Shown: positions 19,634 to 28,234 of the stretch, one piece after another
Layout: each line of letters opens with the position of its first letter
How positions within the stretch are numbered: the stretch's first letter is position 1
Source of the DNA: Pseudomonas sp. P8_229
GTDB lineage: Bacteria; Pseudomonadota; Gammaproteobacteria; Pseudomonadales; Pseudomonadaceae
Length of the DNA stretch: 64,000 bases
Assembly (NCBI RefSeq): GCF_034008635.1
Contig: NZ_CP125378.1
Coordinates: 4,092,501 to 4,156,500 of the forward strand
Direction of reading: 5' to 3'
Translations under genes and position numbers: made by a program
Notes under the pieces: generated by a model
Database searches by the model: none
What the model was told of the DNA's origin: nothing
Seen by the model: only the letters and a program-made list of their open reading frames with translations

Positions 19634-21141
19634 AGGGATTCCTCGCCGTCTTCTTCTTGCAGGGCGTGCAGTTGCAGCGTGTTCTGGTTCAGGGCGCCAC
19701 GGCTGGCCTGTTCCTGTTGCAGCAGGCGCTGGGCTTCGGCCAGACGCTCGGGCGGCAATTGCGCTGCGAGGGTGGTCGCCAGTTCATCGGCTTGCGGTGT
19801 GTTCTGTGCCTTGGCCAACTGGCTGAACACGTAGGCGTTGAGCGGGTCGGGCTTGGTGCCCTTGCCTTGGGAAAACAGTTGGGCGATGGCGAAATCGGCG
19901 CTGTTCTGGCCGTTGCGCGCAGCGGTCAGCAGATGGTCGAGAGCCTTCTGCGGATAGACCTTGCCCAGATATCCACGGCGATAGATCTGGCCGAGGTAGT
20001 AGTCGGCGGCGACTTCACGGCCGACGGCTTTCTGGAAGTGTGCTTCGGCGACTTTCGCATCGGCCGGGACCATTTTGCCTTCGTAGTAGAGCTTGCCCAG
20101 CAACAGTTCGGCGCGCGGCTGGTCAGCGGCGCGGCCGTTGTCGAGGTACTTCATCATCTGGTCGACGTCGCCCAGTTCCGGGAAATCGTAAAGCAGTTGC
20201 GCGAGGGTCACCCACGACGCCGGGTAGCCCGGGGCGATCGGTTCGAGCAGCGCTTGCGCGGTCTTTTCGTCGGTCTTGCCCAGGGTCGAATCAGCCAGTA
20301 CACGAGCCACGGAATCGATCCGCTGCGCGGTGACGCTGCCACGGCTGTAACCAGCCTGCAGCTGCTTGATCAGCTCGGCCTGTTGCTCCGGCTGGGCACG
20401 TTTCTGATAGACCGTGGCCAGTTCGACGTAGCAGATGTCGGTGGTGTTGAGTGCGGCTTTGCAGATCTTTTCCACGTCATCCAGATGCTGGTCGTAAGTG
20501 CCCTGGGTGCGATACAGCAGCACCTGGGCCAGACCCGCTTCCGGATAGCCGGATTTGCGCCACTGATCGATCTGCTGCTGAGCGTTGATGTTGGGGAAGC
20601 TGTGCGGGTATTGCAGGTACAGCATCGCCAGTGGGATCAACGTGTTGCCTTCGCCATGGGCGGCGGCTTTTTTCAGCAGGCTTTCGGCCTCGTGGTGCTC
20701 GGCTTCGGTGGAACCTGGTTTGGCCACCAGCAGGCGACCGAGACGGGCCTGGGCCCGTGGCGACACGTCGGCGGCGGCGCGGTAGGTCGCTTCGGCCTGT
20801 TTGATCTGCTCGGGATCACGGCTGTCGACCTGAATATCGGCGAGGCCGACTTGCGCCTCGCTGTAACCCAGGTCCGCCAGCGCACGGTAGTTCTGCGCGG
20901 CGGTGGCGGTGTCACCACGCTTGAGTGCTTCGTTGGCCAGACGTTGGTCAGGCAGGCCGGCGCAACCGGCCAGAGAGACTGCTAATGCAACTGCACACAG
21001 AGGACCCATGTGGGAGCGGGCTTGCTCGCGAAAGCGGTGTGTCAGCCCACACTGATTCTGAATGTTGAACCGCATTCGCGAGCAAGCCCGCTCCCACAAG
21101 GGCTGCGGCGTATTCAAGAGAGTTGGAGTAGTCACAGGCAT
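19630..21141 (-). CDS. algK: AlgK, outer-membrane TPR/Sel1 lipoprotein, with REPIN-encoded N-terminal insert
   Basis: AlgK is a lipoprotein scaffold with about nine Sel1/TPR-like helical repeats that guides AlgE to the outer membrane and links it to AlgX. The lipobox SLAGC follows a hydrophobic stretch. Upstream of it a REPIN (21009-21098, 90 bp) is read in frame as 30 codons. The ATG at 21141 lies nine bases after the alg44 stop with GAGG close by and would give 503 residues with the insert before the hydrophobic core. The ATG at 21009, formed at the repeat edge, would give 459 residues but has no ribosome site and no basic residues before the core. I favour 21141, with moderate confidence about the start. 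Confidence 0.93.
   Translation of the reverse strand: MPVTTPTLLNTPQPLWERACSRMRFNIQNQCGLTHRFREQARSHMGPLCAVALAVSLAGCAGLPDQRLANEALKRGDTATAAQNYRALADLGYSEAQVGLADIQVDSRDPEQIKQAEATYRAAADVSPRAQARLGRLLVAKPGSTEAEHHEAESLLKKAAAHGEGNTLIPLAMLYLQYPHSFPNINAQQQIDQWRKSGYPEAGLAQVLLYRTQGTYDQHLDDVEKICKAALNTTDICYVELATVYQKRAQPEQQAELIKQLQAGYSRGSVTAQRIDSVARVLADSTLGKTDEKTAQALLEPIAPGYPASWVTLAQLLYDFPELGDVDQMMKYLDNGRAADQPRAELLLGKLYYEGKMVPADAKVAEAHFQKAVGREVAADYYLGQIYRRGYLGKVYPQKALDHLLTAARNGQNSADFAIAQLFSQGKGTKPDPLNAYVFSQLAKAQNTPQADELATTLAAQLPPERLAEAQRLLQQEQASRGALNQNTLQLHALQEEDGEESL
21009..21098. repeat. REPIN inserted in frame in the algK signal region
   Basis: REP units TGTGGGAGCGGGCTTGCTCG and CGAGCAAGCCCGCTCCCACA are inverted. 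The span is 90 bp, exactly 30 codons, so the algK frame from 21141 stays open. On the coding strand it adds several Arg and Cys residues ahead of the lipoprotein signal. Confidence 0.92.
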
Positions 21142-21150
21142 GTCCTCGAC

Positions 21151-22320
21151 TTAAAGACCGGCAGCCATGGCTTTGTCGATCAGCCAGTTCAGGTTCGGAC
21201 CACGGTCGCTGTTCACTTCCACCGGGCGACCGGCGAAGGTGCTGTCCAGCGGCTCGTCCGGCTGGATCTGCACGCGGATGTCGGAGGACAGGTCGGCGCT
21301 CTTCAGGCTGGTGCTGCTGATGATCTTGCCGGTGCGGGTCTGGTCTTCGCCGGCGATCTGGAAGCTCACCCGGGTGCCCGGACGCACGTCGCCGAACTGG
21401 CGATAAGAGAAGCGCGCATCGACGGTGGCCTGGGTGTTGCGCGGTACCAGGGTGAAGATCACGTCGCCCTTGCTCGCGTACTGCCCGTCAGCCACCAGTT
21501 GCTGGGCGACGGTGCAATCGCAAGGGGAGGTCAGGGTGCCGGTCATCTGCTTGCCGAACAGTTCTTCAACCTTGGCCGGTTGCAGTTGGTCTTCGTCCAG
21601 ATGGCCCTTGAGCACGTCGAGCATGCTGGTGCTGAACGTCGCCAGCGGTGCGCCTTTGGCCGCAACACCGTCGGACTTGACCAGGCTCTGCACGGTGCCG
21701 TCGCGCGGCATGGTGATGTTCATCCCCGGCACGCTGACCAGGCCCGCCTGCGCATGGCTGACGAAGTACATGCCGTACACCGACTTGAAGACGAAACCGA
21801 ACGCGACCAGACCGATGGCGAACACCCCGGCGCTGAAGGTCACCGCTTTCAGACGGCCGAACGGGGTCATGCCGTGGCCGCCGTCCTTGACCTTGCGCGC
21901 CTTGGTGAAGTTGTCGCGCTGCAGGGTCGCCAACACTTCACCCATGCTGACGATATCGCCGGCCAGGTGCGAAGTGATCAGGTGACGCAGGGTCGAGATG
22001 TCCTGTGGCTCCAGGTTCTGGAACTGGCAACCGGCGCGGCCGGTCTGGCGGTCGTAGGAACGCACTTGCAGTTCGACATCCATGGCCAGGCCGAGGTTGT
22101 CGATCACGAACTGCAGACGCGCCTTGTACACGTCGCCGGCCTTGAGCGGCAGTTGCCCGGCGTTGAACGCCAGACCTCCGGCGGACAGATCGAGGACCCG
22201 CGCTTCGACTGGCGTCCGGTCTGGGCCGAAGAACCGCAGTTTGGCCGGGATTTTTACCCGGGCGTGCTGGCGCTGAGCTTCAGATTCATGCACTACGTTG
22301 GCGTTGACGGCGGTATTCAT
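21151..22320 (-). CDS. alg44: Alg44, c-di-GMP-binding alginate polymerase subunit
   Basis: This 389-residue inner-membrane protein has an N-terminal cytoplasmic PilZ domain, one membrane helix (about residues 160-182) and a periplasmic HlyD-like domain. The c-di-GMP ligands are present: Arg17 and Arg21 in RQHAR, and the DLSAGG motif at Asp44-Gly49. Binding of c-di-GMP activates polymerisation by Alg8, so this is the post-translational control point for alginate. It lies between alg8 and algK in the usual order. Confidence 0.97.
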   Translation of the reverse strand: MNTAVNANVVHESEAQRQHARVKIPAKLRFFGPDRTPVEARVLDLSAGGLAFNAGQLPLKAGDVYKARLQFVIDNLGLAMDVELQVRSYDRQTGRAGCQFQNLEPQDISTLRHLITSHLAGDIVSMGEVLATLQRDNFTKARKVKDGGHGMTPFGRLKAVTFSAGVFAIGLVAFGFVFKSVYGMYFVSHAQAGLVSVPGMNITMPRDGTVQSLVKSDGVAAKGAPLATFSTSMLDVLKGHLDEDQLQPAKVEELFGKQMTGTLTSPCDCTVAQQLVADGQYASKGDVIFTLVPRNTQATVDARFSYRQFGDVRPGTRVSFQIAGEDQTRTGKIISSTSLKSADLSSDIRVQIQPDEPLDSTFAGRPVEVNSDRGPNLNWLIDKAMAAGL

Positions 22321-22355
22321 AGGGGCGATTTCCTTGTTAATTCAATAGGGGCGGG

Positions 22356-23846
22356 TCAGACCATCATCAGCAGCACGGCGACGAAAATGCTGCCGGCGGA
22401 GAAGGTCATGGTCCGAGACGACCAGGTGTTGAACCAACGTTGAAAGCTGGCGAGATCACGGGTCAGGGAAGTGGGTTGGCGAGTCCAGGATTGTTGGTCG
22501 AGGCGGAAGAACACGTAGATCTTCACCAGCGCACCGACGATCTGGTTGTAATAGAGAATCGCCGGGTAGGCCGGGCCGATCCGGTGACCGGAGCACGACA
22601 GCAGCAGGGTCAGAATCAGGCGGGTGATGCCGATCCACAGCAGGTAGGCGAGGATGAACGCGCCGCCGTACTTGAAGCTGGCGATGATTGCCACGGTCAG
22701 CCCCAGCAGCGAGGTCCACATCGACACGCGCTGATCGAACAGCACCACCGAGGTGAACGCGCCGAGGCGTTTCACACCCAGGCCCAGGGCGCGTGAGTTC
22801 TGGCGCAGGTTGTTGCCGTACCAGCGGAACATCAGTTTGCGGCTGGCCTTGATGAAGCTCTTTTCCGGCGGGTGTTCAACGGTGTTGATCGCCGCATCCG
22901 GCACATAAAAGGTGTCGTAACCCAGGCGCATCAGGCTGAACCAGCTCGACTTGTCGTCGCCGGTGAGAAACTTGAAACGGCCCAGGCGCCAGTGTTGCAG
23001 CGAGTCGCTTTCGACGTCGGCGATGAATTCCGGGTTGGTCACCACCGTGGCGCGGAATACCGACATACGCCCGGTCATGGTCAGTACGCGCTTGGACAGG
23101 GCCATCGAGCACATGTTGATGTGGCGCTGGGCGAAACGCAGCTTGTGCCATTCGCTCATGATGTAGCCGCCGCGCACTTCGCAGAACTCGTTGGTGGTCA
23201 GGCCGCCGACGTTGCCGAACAGCTGGAACCACGGCACGGTCTTGCGCACAGAGCCTTCGCCGAGCACGGTGTCGCCGTCGATCACGGCGACCACGGCGCG
23301 GTCGTCCGGCAGGTGACGGGAGATCGCGCGGAAACCATAGGCCAGGCCATCGCGCTTGCCGGTGCCGGGAATGCGCACGAAGTCGAGTTTGACTCGTGCC
23401 GGCGGATTCATCCGCGCCCAGAGTGCCTTGACCAGCAACTCATCGGACATTTCCACGATCGAGCAGACCACGGTGGTCGGCAGTTCGCAGTCGATGGCTT
23501 CGCGGATCACCGAGCTGTAGACCTGCGCCGTGGTCAGCGCGTCGATACGGAAACTGGTGACCATCAGAAACACATGCGACGGGTCCGCCGCTTTACCCAG
23601 CTTGCGTACTTTGCGACGCAGGTGCGGGTAAACGATGTAGAGAAAAATCATGCCGCGCACAAAGTGCGTTGCACCCATCGAGTAGCGCCAGATACCCACG
23701 GCGCCAATCAGGAAAATGAAGTCCTTCGACTCGGAGTCGAACGTGGACGTGGGCAGCATCAAGGCCAGGCCCATCAGCAGACTGAGATAAAAAAACCAGC
23801 CGGCTGATTGCAGAAAAAAATGTTTGAGCTTGCTCATCAGCGTCAT
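22356..23846 (-). CDS. alg8: Alg8, mannuronan synthase (GT2)
   Basis: This is the catalytic subunit polymerising GDP-mannuronate in the inner membrane. It has two N-terminal helices, a cytoplasmic family 2 glycosyltransferase domain, and C-terminal helices. Donor-binding DGD is near residues 187-189 and the catalytic TGDD near 292-295 when counted from the second ATG. Two starts are possible: 23846 (496 residues) and 23837 (493 residues, [14 protein letters not shown]). Homologues resemble the shorter form. A repeat element occupies the algD-alg8 gap immediately upstream. Confidence 0.97.
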   Translation of the reverse strand: MTLMSKLKHFFLQSAGWFFYLSLLMGLALMLPTSTFDSESKDFIFLIGAVGIWRYSMGATHFVRGMIFLYIVYPHLRRKVRKLGKAADPSHVFLMVTSFRIDALTTAQVYSSVIREAIDCELPTTVVCSIVEMSDELLVKALWARMNPPARVKLDFVRIPGTGKRDGLAYGFRAISRHLPDDRAVVAVIDGDTVLGEGSVRKTVPWFQLFGNVGGLTTNEFCEVRGGYIMSEWHKLRFAQRHINMCSMALSKRVLTMTGRMSVFRATVVTNPEFIADVESDSLQHWRLGRFKFLTGDDKSSWFSLMRLGYDTFYVPDAAINTVEHPPEKSFIKASRKLMFRWYGNNLRQNSRALGLGVKRLGAFTSVVLFDQRVSMWTSLLGLTVAIIASFKYGGAFILAYLLWIGITRLILTLLLSCSGHRIGPAYPAILYYNQIVGALVKIYVFFRLDQQSWTRQPTSLTRDLASFQRWFNTWSSRTMTFSAGSIFVAVLLMMV

Positions 23847-23863
23847 CCGAAGGTAAGGGAGGC

Positions 23864-23935
23864 TTCAAGTTGCAAGCGTCAAGCTGCAAGCAAATCGCTT
23901 TGACTTGCAGCTCGAAGCTTGTCGCTTGGCGCTGA
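23864..23935. repeat. Inverted repeat of the TTCAAGCTGCAAGC type between algD and alg8
   Basis: TTCAAGTTGCAAGCGTCAAG and a matching inverted arm (CTTGCAGCTCGAAGCTTGTCG) flank a short loop. The same simple vocabulary (GCTTGCAGCTTGAAGC) is common in fluorescens-group spacers. It forms the whole algD-alg8 junction and would fold in the operon mRNA. Confidence 0.7.
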
Positions 23936-23936
23936 G

Positions 23937-25253
23937 TTACCAGCAAATGCCTTCGGTGCGCGTACCGGCGTCAGTGGCTTTGGCCATGAAGCCGACCAGG
24001 TCGATGACCTGTTTGCCGTGCGGTGCTTGCTGGGCCAGCGAGCGGAACTTCTCGTCGCGGTTGCCGAGGATGATCACGTCGGAGTTGTCGATCACCGAAT
24101 CGAAGTCCGCGTTGAGCAGGGACGACACGTGGGGGATCTTCGACTCGATGTAGTCCTTGTTCGCGCCGTGAACACGGGCGTACTCGACGTTGCTGTCGTA
24201 GATGCTCAGGTCGTAACCCTTGCCGATCAGCATTTCGGCCAGTTCCACCAGCGGACTTTCGCGCAGGTCATCGGTACCGGCCTTGAAGCTCAGGCCGAGC
24301 AGGGCGACTTTGCGTTTGTCGTGGCTTTCAACGATGTCGAAGGCGTTCTGCACTTGCGATTCGTTGCTGCGCATCAGCGAGTTGAGCAGCGGCGCTTCGA
24401 CGTCCAGCGAACCTGCACGGTAGGTCAGGGCGCGCACGTCTTTGGGCAGGCACGAACCGCCGAAGGCGAAGCCCGGGCGCATGTAGTACTGGGACAGGTT
24501 GAGGGTCTTGTCCTGGCAGACCACTTCCATCACTTCACGGCCATCGACGCCAACCGCTTTGGCGATGTTGCCGATCTCGTTGGCGAAGGTCACTTTGGTC
24601 GCGTGCCAGACGTTGCAGGTGTACTTGATCATCTCGGCAACGGCGATGTCCTTGCGGATGATCGGTGCATCGAGTTCTTCGTACAGCGATTGCAGAACGT
24701 CGCCGGATGCTTTGTCGAATTCGCCGATGACGGTCATCGGTGGCAGGTCGTAGTCGGCGATGGCGGTGGATTCACGCAGAAATTCCGGGTTGACCGCGAC
24801 GCCGAAGTCGACGCCGGCCTTCTTGCCCGAGCAGTCCTCGAGAATCGGGATCACCACGTTGGCGACGGTGCCCGGCAGCACGGTGCTGCGGACCACGATG
24901 GTGTGGCGAGTGGATTTTTCACGCAGCACGAAACCGATCTCGCGGCACACGGCCTCGATGTAGTTCAGTTCCAGATCGCCGTTCTTCTTGCTCGGTGTAC
25001 CGACGCAGATCATCGACAGGTCGGTGTCACGAATCGCCTCGGCGAAGTTGGTTGTACCGCGCAGACGACCGGTCTCGATACCCTGAGCCAGAAGTTCGCC
25101 CAGACCTGGTTCAACAATCGGCGACTTGCCGGCGTTGATCATGTCGATCTTGTCTTTGGCAACATCGACGCCAACCACGTCATGGCCCCGTGCAGACAGG
25201 CAACCGGCACACACTGCGCCAACGTAACCCAAACCAAATATGCTGATGCGCAT
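23937..25253 (-). CDS. algD: AlgD, GDP-mannose 6-dehydrogenase
   Basis: This 438-residue cytoplasmic enzyme oxidises GDP-mannose twice with NAD to GDP-mannuronate, the committed step of alginate synthesis. The Rossmann motif GLGYVG is at residues 7-12. The catalytic Cys268 lies in FAFGGSCLPKDVRAL, and the C-terminal UDPG/GDP-binding domain includes 'LLGLSFKAGTDDLRESP'. As first gene of the operon it carries the main promoter (25254-26020). The start and length match the family exactly (about 436-438). Confidence 0.98.
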   Translation of the reverse strand: MRISIFGLGYVGAVCAGCLSARGHDVVGVDVAKDKIDMINAGKSPIVEPGLGELLAQGIETGRLRGTTNFAEAIRDTDLSMICVGTPSKKNGDLELNYIEAVCREIGFVLREKSTRHTIVVRSTVLPGTVANVVIPILEDCSGKKAGVDFGVAVNPEFLRESTAIADYDLPPMTVIGEFDKASGDVLQSLYEELDAPIIRKDIAVAEMIKYTCNVWHATKVTFANEIGNIAKAVGVDGREVMEVVCQDKTLNLSQYYMRPGFAFGGSCLPKDVRALTYRAGSLDVEAPLLNSLMRSNESQVQNAFDIVESHDKRKVALLGLSFKAGTDDLRESPLVELAEMLIGKGYDLSIYDSNVEYARVHGANKDYIESKIPHVSSLLNADFDSVIDNSDVIILGNRDEKFRSLAQQAPHGKQVIDLVGFMAKATDAGTRTEGICW

Positions 25254-25350
25254 CGCAATTACCTCTGTGTTTTATCAAGCCATTAGATGGCCGGAGTTAA
25301 TGGTGTTCAGCGGTCATAGTGCACTCGGAAGTGCGGCATGCAGGCGCCAC

Positions 25351-25378
25351 AATGCCGTGTGCAGGCATACTAAGTTCC
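25351..25378 (-). promoter_or_regulatory. Candidate AlgU (sigma-22) promoter of algD
   Basis: On the minus strand GGAACTT (25378-25372) matches the AlgU -35 element. The -10 position 16 bases on reads GCATT, a poor match to TCTGA, so the call rests on the -35 and location. It would give a leader of roughly 90 bases to the algD ATG. CACTCGGAA/TTCCGAGTG inverted arms (25322-25330 and 25375-25383) surround it, one arm overlapping the -35. Confidence 0.45.
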
Positions 25379-25875
25379 GAGTGTCTAAATAAATGCACTC
25401 AAGATGTGCGCAACTAGGCCTGGTTGTTATGACTTGCCCTGTTATGCAGCCGATCTTCTTGCTGGAAGACTCTTGTGCATGTGTTCCGCCCACCTGATGT
25501 CGGACGTAACGCCCTTAAATCAAGCGGTTGGGTGCTCAGGCGAGCACGTCTACAGGGGCGCAGCCTTGGCCTTGTAGAGGATGTTTATGGTGCGTATCAC
25601 CTATCCATCGTTAGTTGATCAGATGAGTGAGCCATCTAGGCAAGTTGCTGTGACAACTTGGTTACATGGTTCTCCGCTCTGCGTAAGTTATCTCGTACAA
25701 ACTCGGCGAGAATCGTTACCGGTGGTATGAGCTATGCATTTGGACATAGTTCCTACCCGTTCATCGTCGAATCTGAAATTTTTTGAAATATTGCCAAAGA
25801 TGGCACTGGTCTCAATTTGATAGCACTTTCGATTTCGCCCTTTATTAATAGGCGGATAATCGCGTTAGATGTTTT

Positions 25876-25920
25876 TGTGCCACTACCGTGAAAAAATTTA
25901 GGTGCCACTACTGAAAAAAA
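25876..25920. repeat. Tandem GTGCCACTAC...TGAAAAAA direct repeat
   Basis: GTGCCACTACCGTGAAAAAA (25877) recurs as GTGCCACTACTGAAAAAAA (25902), 25 bases apart. It begins with TGT and has the spaced sub-terminal repeats that IS21-family ends tend to show, so it may be a solitary insertion-sequence end. No partner end or transposase was found. Confidence 0.5.
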
Positions 25921-26022
25921 TCGCGGCTGTCGAGTGAAACTAAAATTAGAATTGGGGAGGACGATTTTATGGCGCCAATAAAACGGCGAAATATGGCGAG
26001 GGATTTTTGACGTCGTGCGAGC

Positions 26023-26052
26023 TGCACGACTCTTTATAGAAAGAGTCGTGCA
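26023..26052. terminator. Hairpin downstream of yaaA, possible terminator
   Basis: TGCACGACTCTTT and AAAGAGTCGTGCA are perfect 13-bp arms with a four-base loop, 12 bases after the yaaA stop on the minus strand. There is no T-run after it in that direction, so it may stabilise or attenuate rather than terminate outright. Confidence 0.5.
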
Positions 26053-26063
26053 ATGGGCATGCT

Positions 26064-26843
26064 TTATTCCGGGGCGTGATCGCGCAAAAACACCAGGTTG
26101 TCCGGTTTCGATTGCTCGGCGCTGAAGCGATAGCCCTGCACATCGAACTGTTTGAGGGCAGCCGGATCGTTGATCCGTTCCTGAATCACGAAACGGCTCA
26201 TCAGGCCACGGGCCTTCTTCGCGTAGAAGCTGATGATCTTGTACTGGCCGTTTTTGAAGTCCTTGAACTCGGTGTTGATGATCCGCGCATTCAGCGCGCT
26301 GCGCTTGACCGCCGAGAAGTATTCGTTGGAGGCCAGGTTCAGCAGCACGTCATCGCCTTGTTCGGCGAGCGCTTCGTTGAGCCATTCGCTGATGCGCGTG
26401 CCCCAGAATGCGTACAGATCCTTGCCACGGGCGTTGGCCAGTTTGGTGCCCATTTCCAGACGATACGGTTGCATCAGATCCAGCGGGCGCAGCAGGCCAT
26501 AGAGGCCGGAGAGCATCCGCAGGTGCTTTTGCGCGTAGTCGAACTGGTCTTCGCTGAACGATTGCGCATCGAGACCGGTGTACACGTCACCCTTGAACGC
26601 GAGCAGGGCCTGCTTGGCGTTTGCCGGGGTGAAGGCGGGCGTCCAGCTGCCGAAACGCGCGGCATTCAGGCCGCCGATCTTGTCGGACACGTGCATCAGT
26701 TCGCTGATTTGCGCCGGGCTCAGTTCGCGCAGTTGCTGGATCAGCTCCTGGGAATGGTCGAGGTATTGCGGCTGAGTGAAGCGCTGGGTCGCCGGCGGTG
26801 TTTCATAATCGAGGGTCTTGGCGGGGGAAATCACCATCAGCAT
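26064..26843 (-). CDS. yaaA: YaaA, peroxide stress protein
   Basis: This 259-residue cytoplasmic protein of the DUF328/UPF0246 family limits free iron and DNA damage during peroxide stress in E. coli, where OxyR controls it. The conserved opening [13 protein letters not shown] and the central '[25 protein letters not shown]' signature are present. AAGGAG lies eight bases before the ATG at 26843. It is divergent from a deacetylase-like gene with a REPIN between. No OxyR site was recognised. Confidence 0.95.
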   Translation of the reverse strand: MLMVISPAKTLDYETPPATQRFTQPQYLDHSQELIQQLRELSPAQISELMHVSDKIGGLNAARFGSWTPAFTPANAKQALLAFKGDVYTGLDAQSFSEDQFDYAQKHLRMLSGLYGLLRPLDLMQPYRLEMGTKLANARGKDLYAFWGTRISEWLNEALAEQGDDVLLNLASNEYFSAVKRSALNARIINTEFKDFKNGQYKIISFYAKKARGLMSRFVIQERINDPAALKQFDVQGYRFSAEQSKPDNLVFLRDHAPE

Positions 26844-26943
26844 GAAGTCGTCTCCTTTAATCGTGGGGGCGATTCTAGGGGGTTGGCGGTGCTGACTCCA
26901 GCTATCAAGCCCATAGGTGATCGACGGCTCACCTCAATTCCCT

Positions 26944-27034
26944 TGTGGGAGGGGGCTTGCTCCCGAAGAGGCCGTGTCAGTCGCTATAGGTGTTGAATGA
27001 CCCACCGCATTCGCGAGCAAGCCCGCTCCCACAG
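26944..27034. repeat. REPIN between yaaA and the deacetylase-like gene
   Basis: Inverted REP units TGTGGGAGGGGGCTTGCTCC (a slightly mutated arm) and GAGCAAGCCCGCTCCCACA. Its translation accounts for the spurious upstream extension of the next gene's frame. Confidence 0.9.
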
Positions 27035-27109
27035 GGGCTAGGTGTTGCTGCAAAGAATCGTGTGAGATCAGCTATAGTGCCGCGCGGGTTTGGTTATGGA
27101 GACACCCCT

Positions 27110-28234
27110 TTGCGCATTGTTCTTTTATTCACCGCGTGGCTGTTGAGCTGCGGTGCCATGGCGGCACCGGGTGACGTGGCGACGCTGGATCGCAGCACCT
27201 GGCCGGAGCAGCTCAGCAACCCGACCCTGTTCGACGTCGCGTCCCGCGCGGAAATCCTCATGTTCGCCCGTGGCCTGCTCGGCACCGAAGCGCTGGACGA
27301 GGCCGCGCTGGCCCAGCGTCTAGGGCTGCGTACGGTCAATCTCGGCGCGATCAACAGCCTGCGTCAGCGGTTGTGGGAACGACTGTTGGCCGGCTACAAC
27401 TTCGCCCAGCAGAGCTGCGATCAGGACGCCTCCTTCTGCTTCCTCGTCGAAGATTTGCCGTCGTTGCGCGAGCAGGCGGCCAAGTTCGTGGTCAGCGACG
27501 ACAGTTATTACACCAAGTGGGCGGAGCCGAGCCGGCTGTTTCATTTGCAGTACCTGGACGAGCTGATGCGCAAGGCCGCGCTGTCGCCGCAAACCAGCAG
27601 CGAAGTCGATCATTTTGGCGACTACGAGCGCAATGGCGACGAGATGCACGATCGGCTGTTTCTGCTGAGTTTCGACAGCGCCGCCAATCTGCTGCCGGAC
27701 AACACCGACTGGATCGCCGACTACCTGCGCAAATCCAATCTGAGCGGCACCTTCTTCCTCCTGGGCAAGGACGTGCAGGCGCGGCTGGCGGATCGCTCGG
27801 TGAGCAACCTGCAATCGGAGTTCTCCAAACAGTGCGTTGGCGTGCAGGGCTGGGAGTTCCGTTCCCACAGCCACTGGCAGGACTGGCAGGACTCGGTGCG
27901 CCGCAGCAGCGATCTGGTGAAGAGCAAGCTTCCGGAAAACTACGTACCGCTGTTCCGTCCGCCGGAGGGGCAGCGCCGCAGTGATGCCGGCAGTTTCTTC
28001 CGCAATCAGGGTCTGCAAGTGGCGCTGTGGGACATCGATGCCCAGGACGGCGCGGGCAAACTCAAGGGCGCGCCGAGTGCGCAGCGGGTGTTGACCCAGA
28101 TGCTGTTGTGGCGCCATGGGGTGATCAATTTCAACATGAAACAGGATGCGGTGAAGACCGCGCTGCCGTGGCTGATTACGCAAACTGCGCAAAGCGGGAT
28201 CGGCTGGGAGGATTGTCAGGACGGGTTTCGCTGA
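27110..28234 (+). CDS. Exported polysaccharide-deacetylase-like protein, degenerate active site
   Basis: This 374-residue protein has a signal peptide (RIVLLFTAWLLSCGAMAA, cleaved near residue 19). Residues 183-350 resemble a NodB deacetylase fold: SFDS (188-190) in place of TFDD, SHSH (252-255) in place of HxxxH, RPPEG (283-287), and WDIDAQD (307-313). The second metal Asp is Ser and the second metal His appears missing, so it may bind but not hydrolyse polysaccharide. The start is a TTG at 27110 with GGAG eight bases before it; the longer frame upstream is translated REPIN. Its role beside the alg region is only suggestive. Confidence 0.75.
   Translation: MRIVLLFTAWLLSCGAMAAPGDVATLDRSTWPEQLSNPTLFDVASRAEILMFARGLLGTEALDEAALAQRLGLRTVNLGAINSLRQRLWERLLAGYNFAQQSCDQDASFCFLVEDLPSLREQAAKFVVSDDSYYTKWAEPSRLFHLQYLDELMRKAALSPQTSSEVDHFGDYERNGDEMHDRLFLLSFDSAANLLPDNTDWIADYLRKSNLSGTFFLLGKDVQARLADRSVSNLQSEFSKQCVGVQGWEFRSHSHWQDWQDSVRRSSDLVKSKLPENYVPLFRPPEGQRRSDAGSFFRNQGLQVALWDIDAQDGAGKLKGAPSAQRVLTQMLLWRHGVINFNMKQDAVKTALPWLITQTAQSGIGWEDCQDGFR

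Larger units (their letters stand above)
25254..26020. other. algD upstream regulatory region, about 770 bp, no gene
   Basis: No credible coding sequence lies here. The half nearer algD is mixed in composition and holds the candidate AlgU promoter and a 9-bp inverted repeat. The half nearer yaaA (from about 25740) is AT-rich for this genome and contains a tandem GTGCCACTAC repeat. In P. aeruginosa this kind of long upstream region binds AlgR, AmrZ, AlgB and IHF; those sites could not be located with confidence. Confidence 0.7.

Noticed and set aside
25757..25765. CCGTTCATC, one base from the AlgR box CCGTTCGTC
   Set aside because: A nine-base near match on the strand opposite the algD direction is expected by chance; distance to the promoter (about 400 bases) is suggestive but not enough.
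26990..27109. N-terminal extension of the deacetylase-like gene
   Set aside because: The added residues are translated REPIN. The TTG at 27110 has a proper ribosome site and gives a clean signal peptide.
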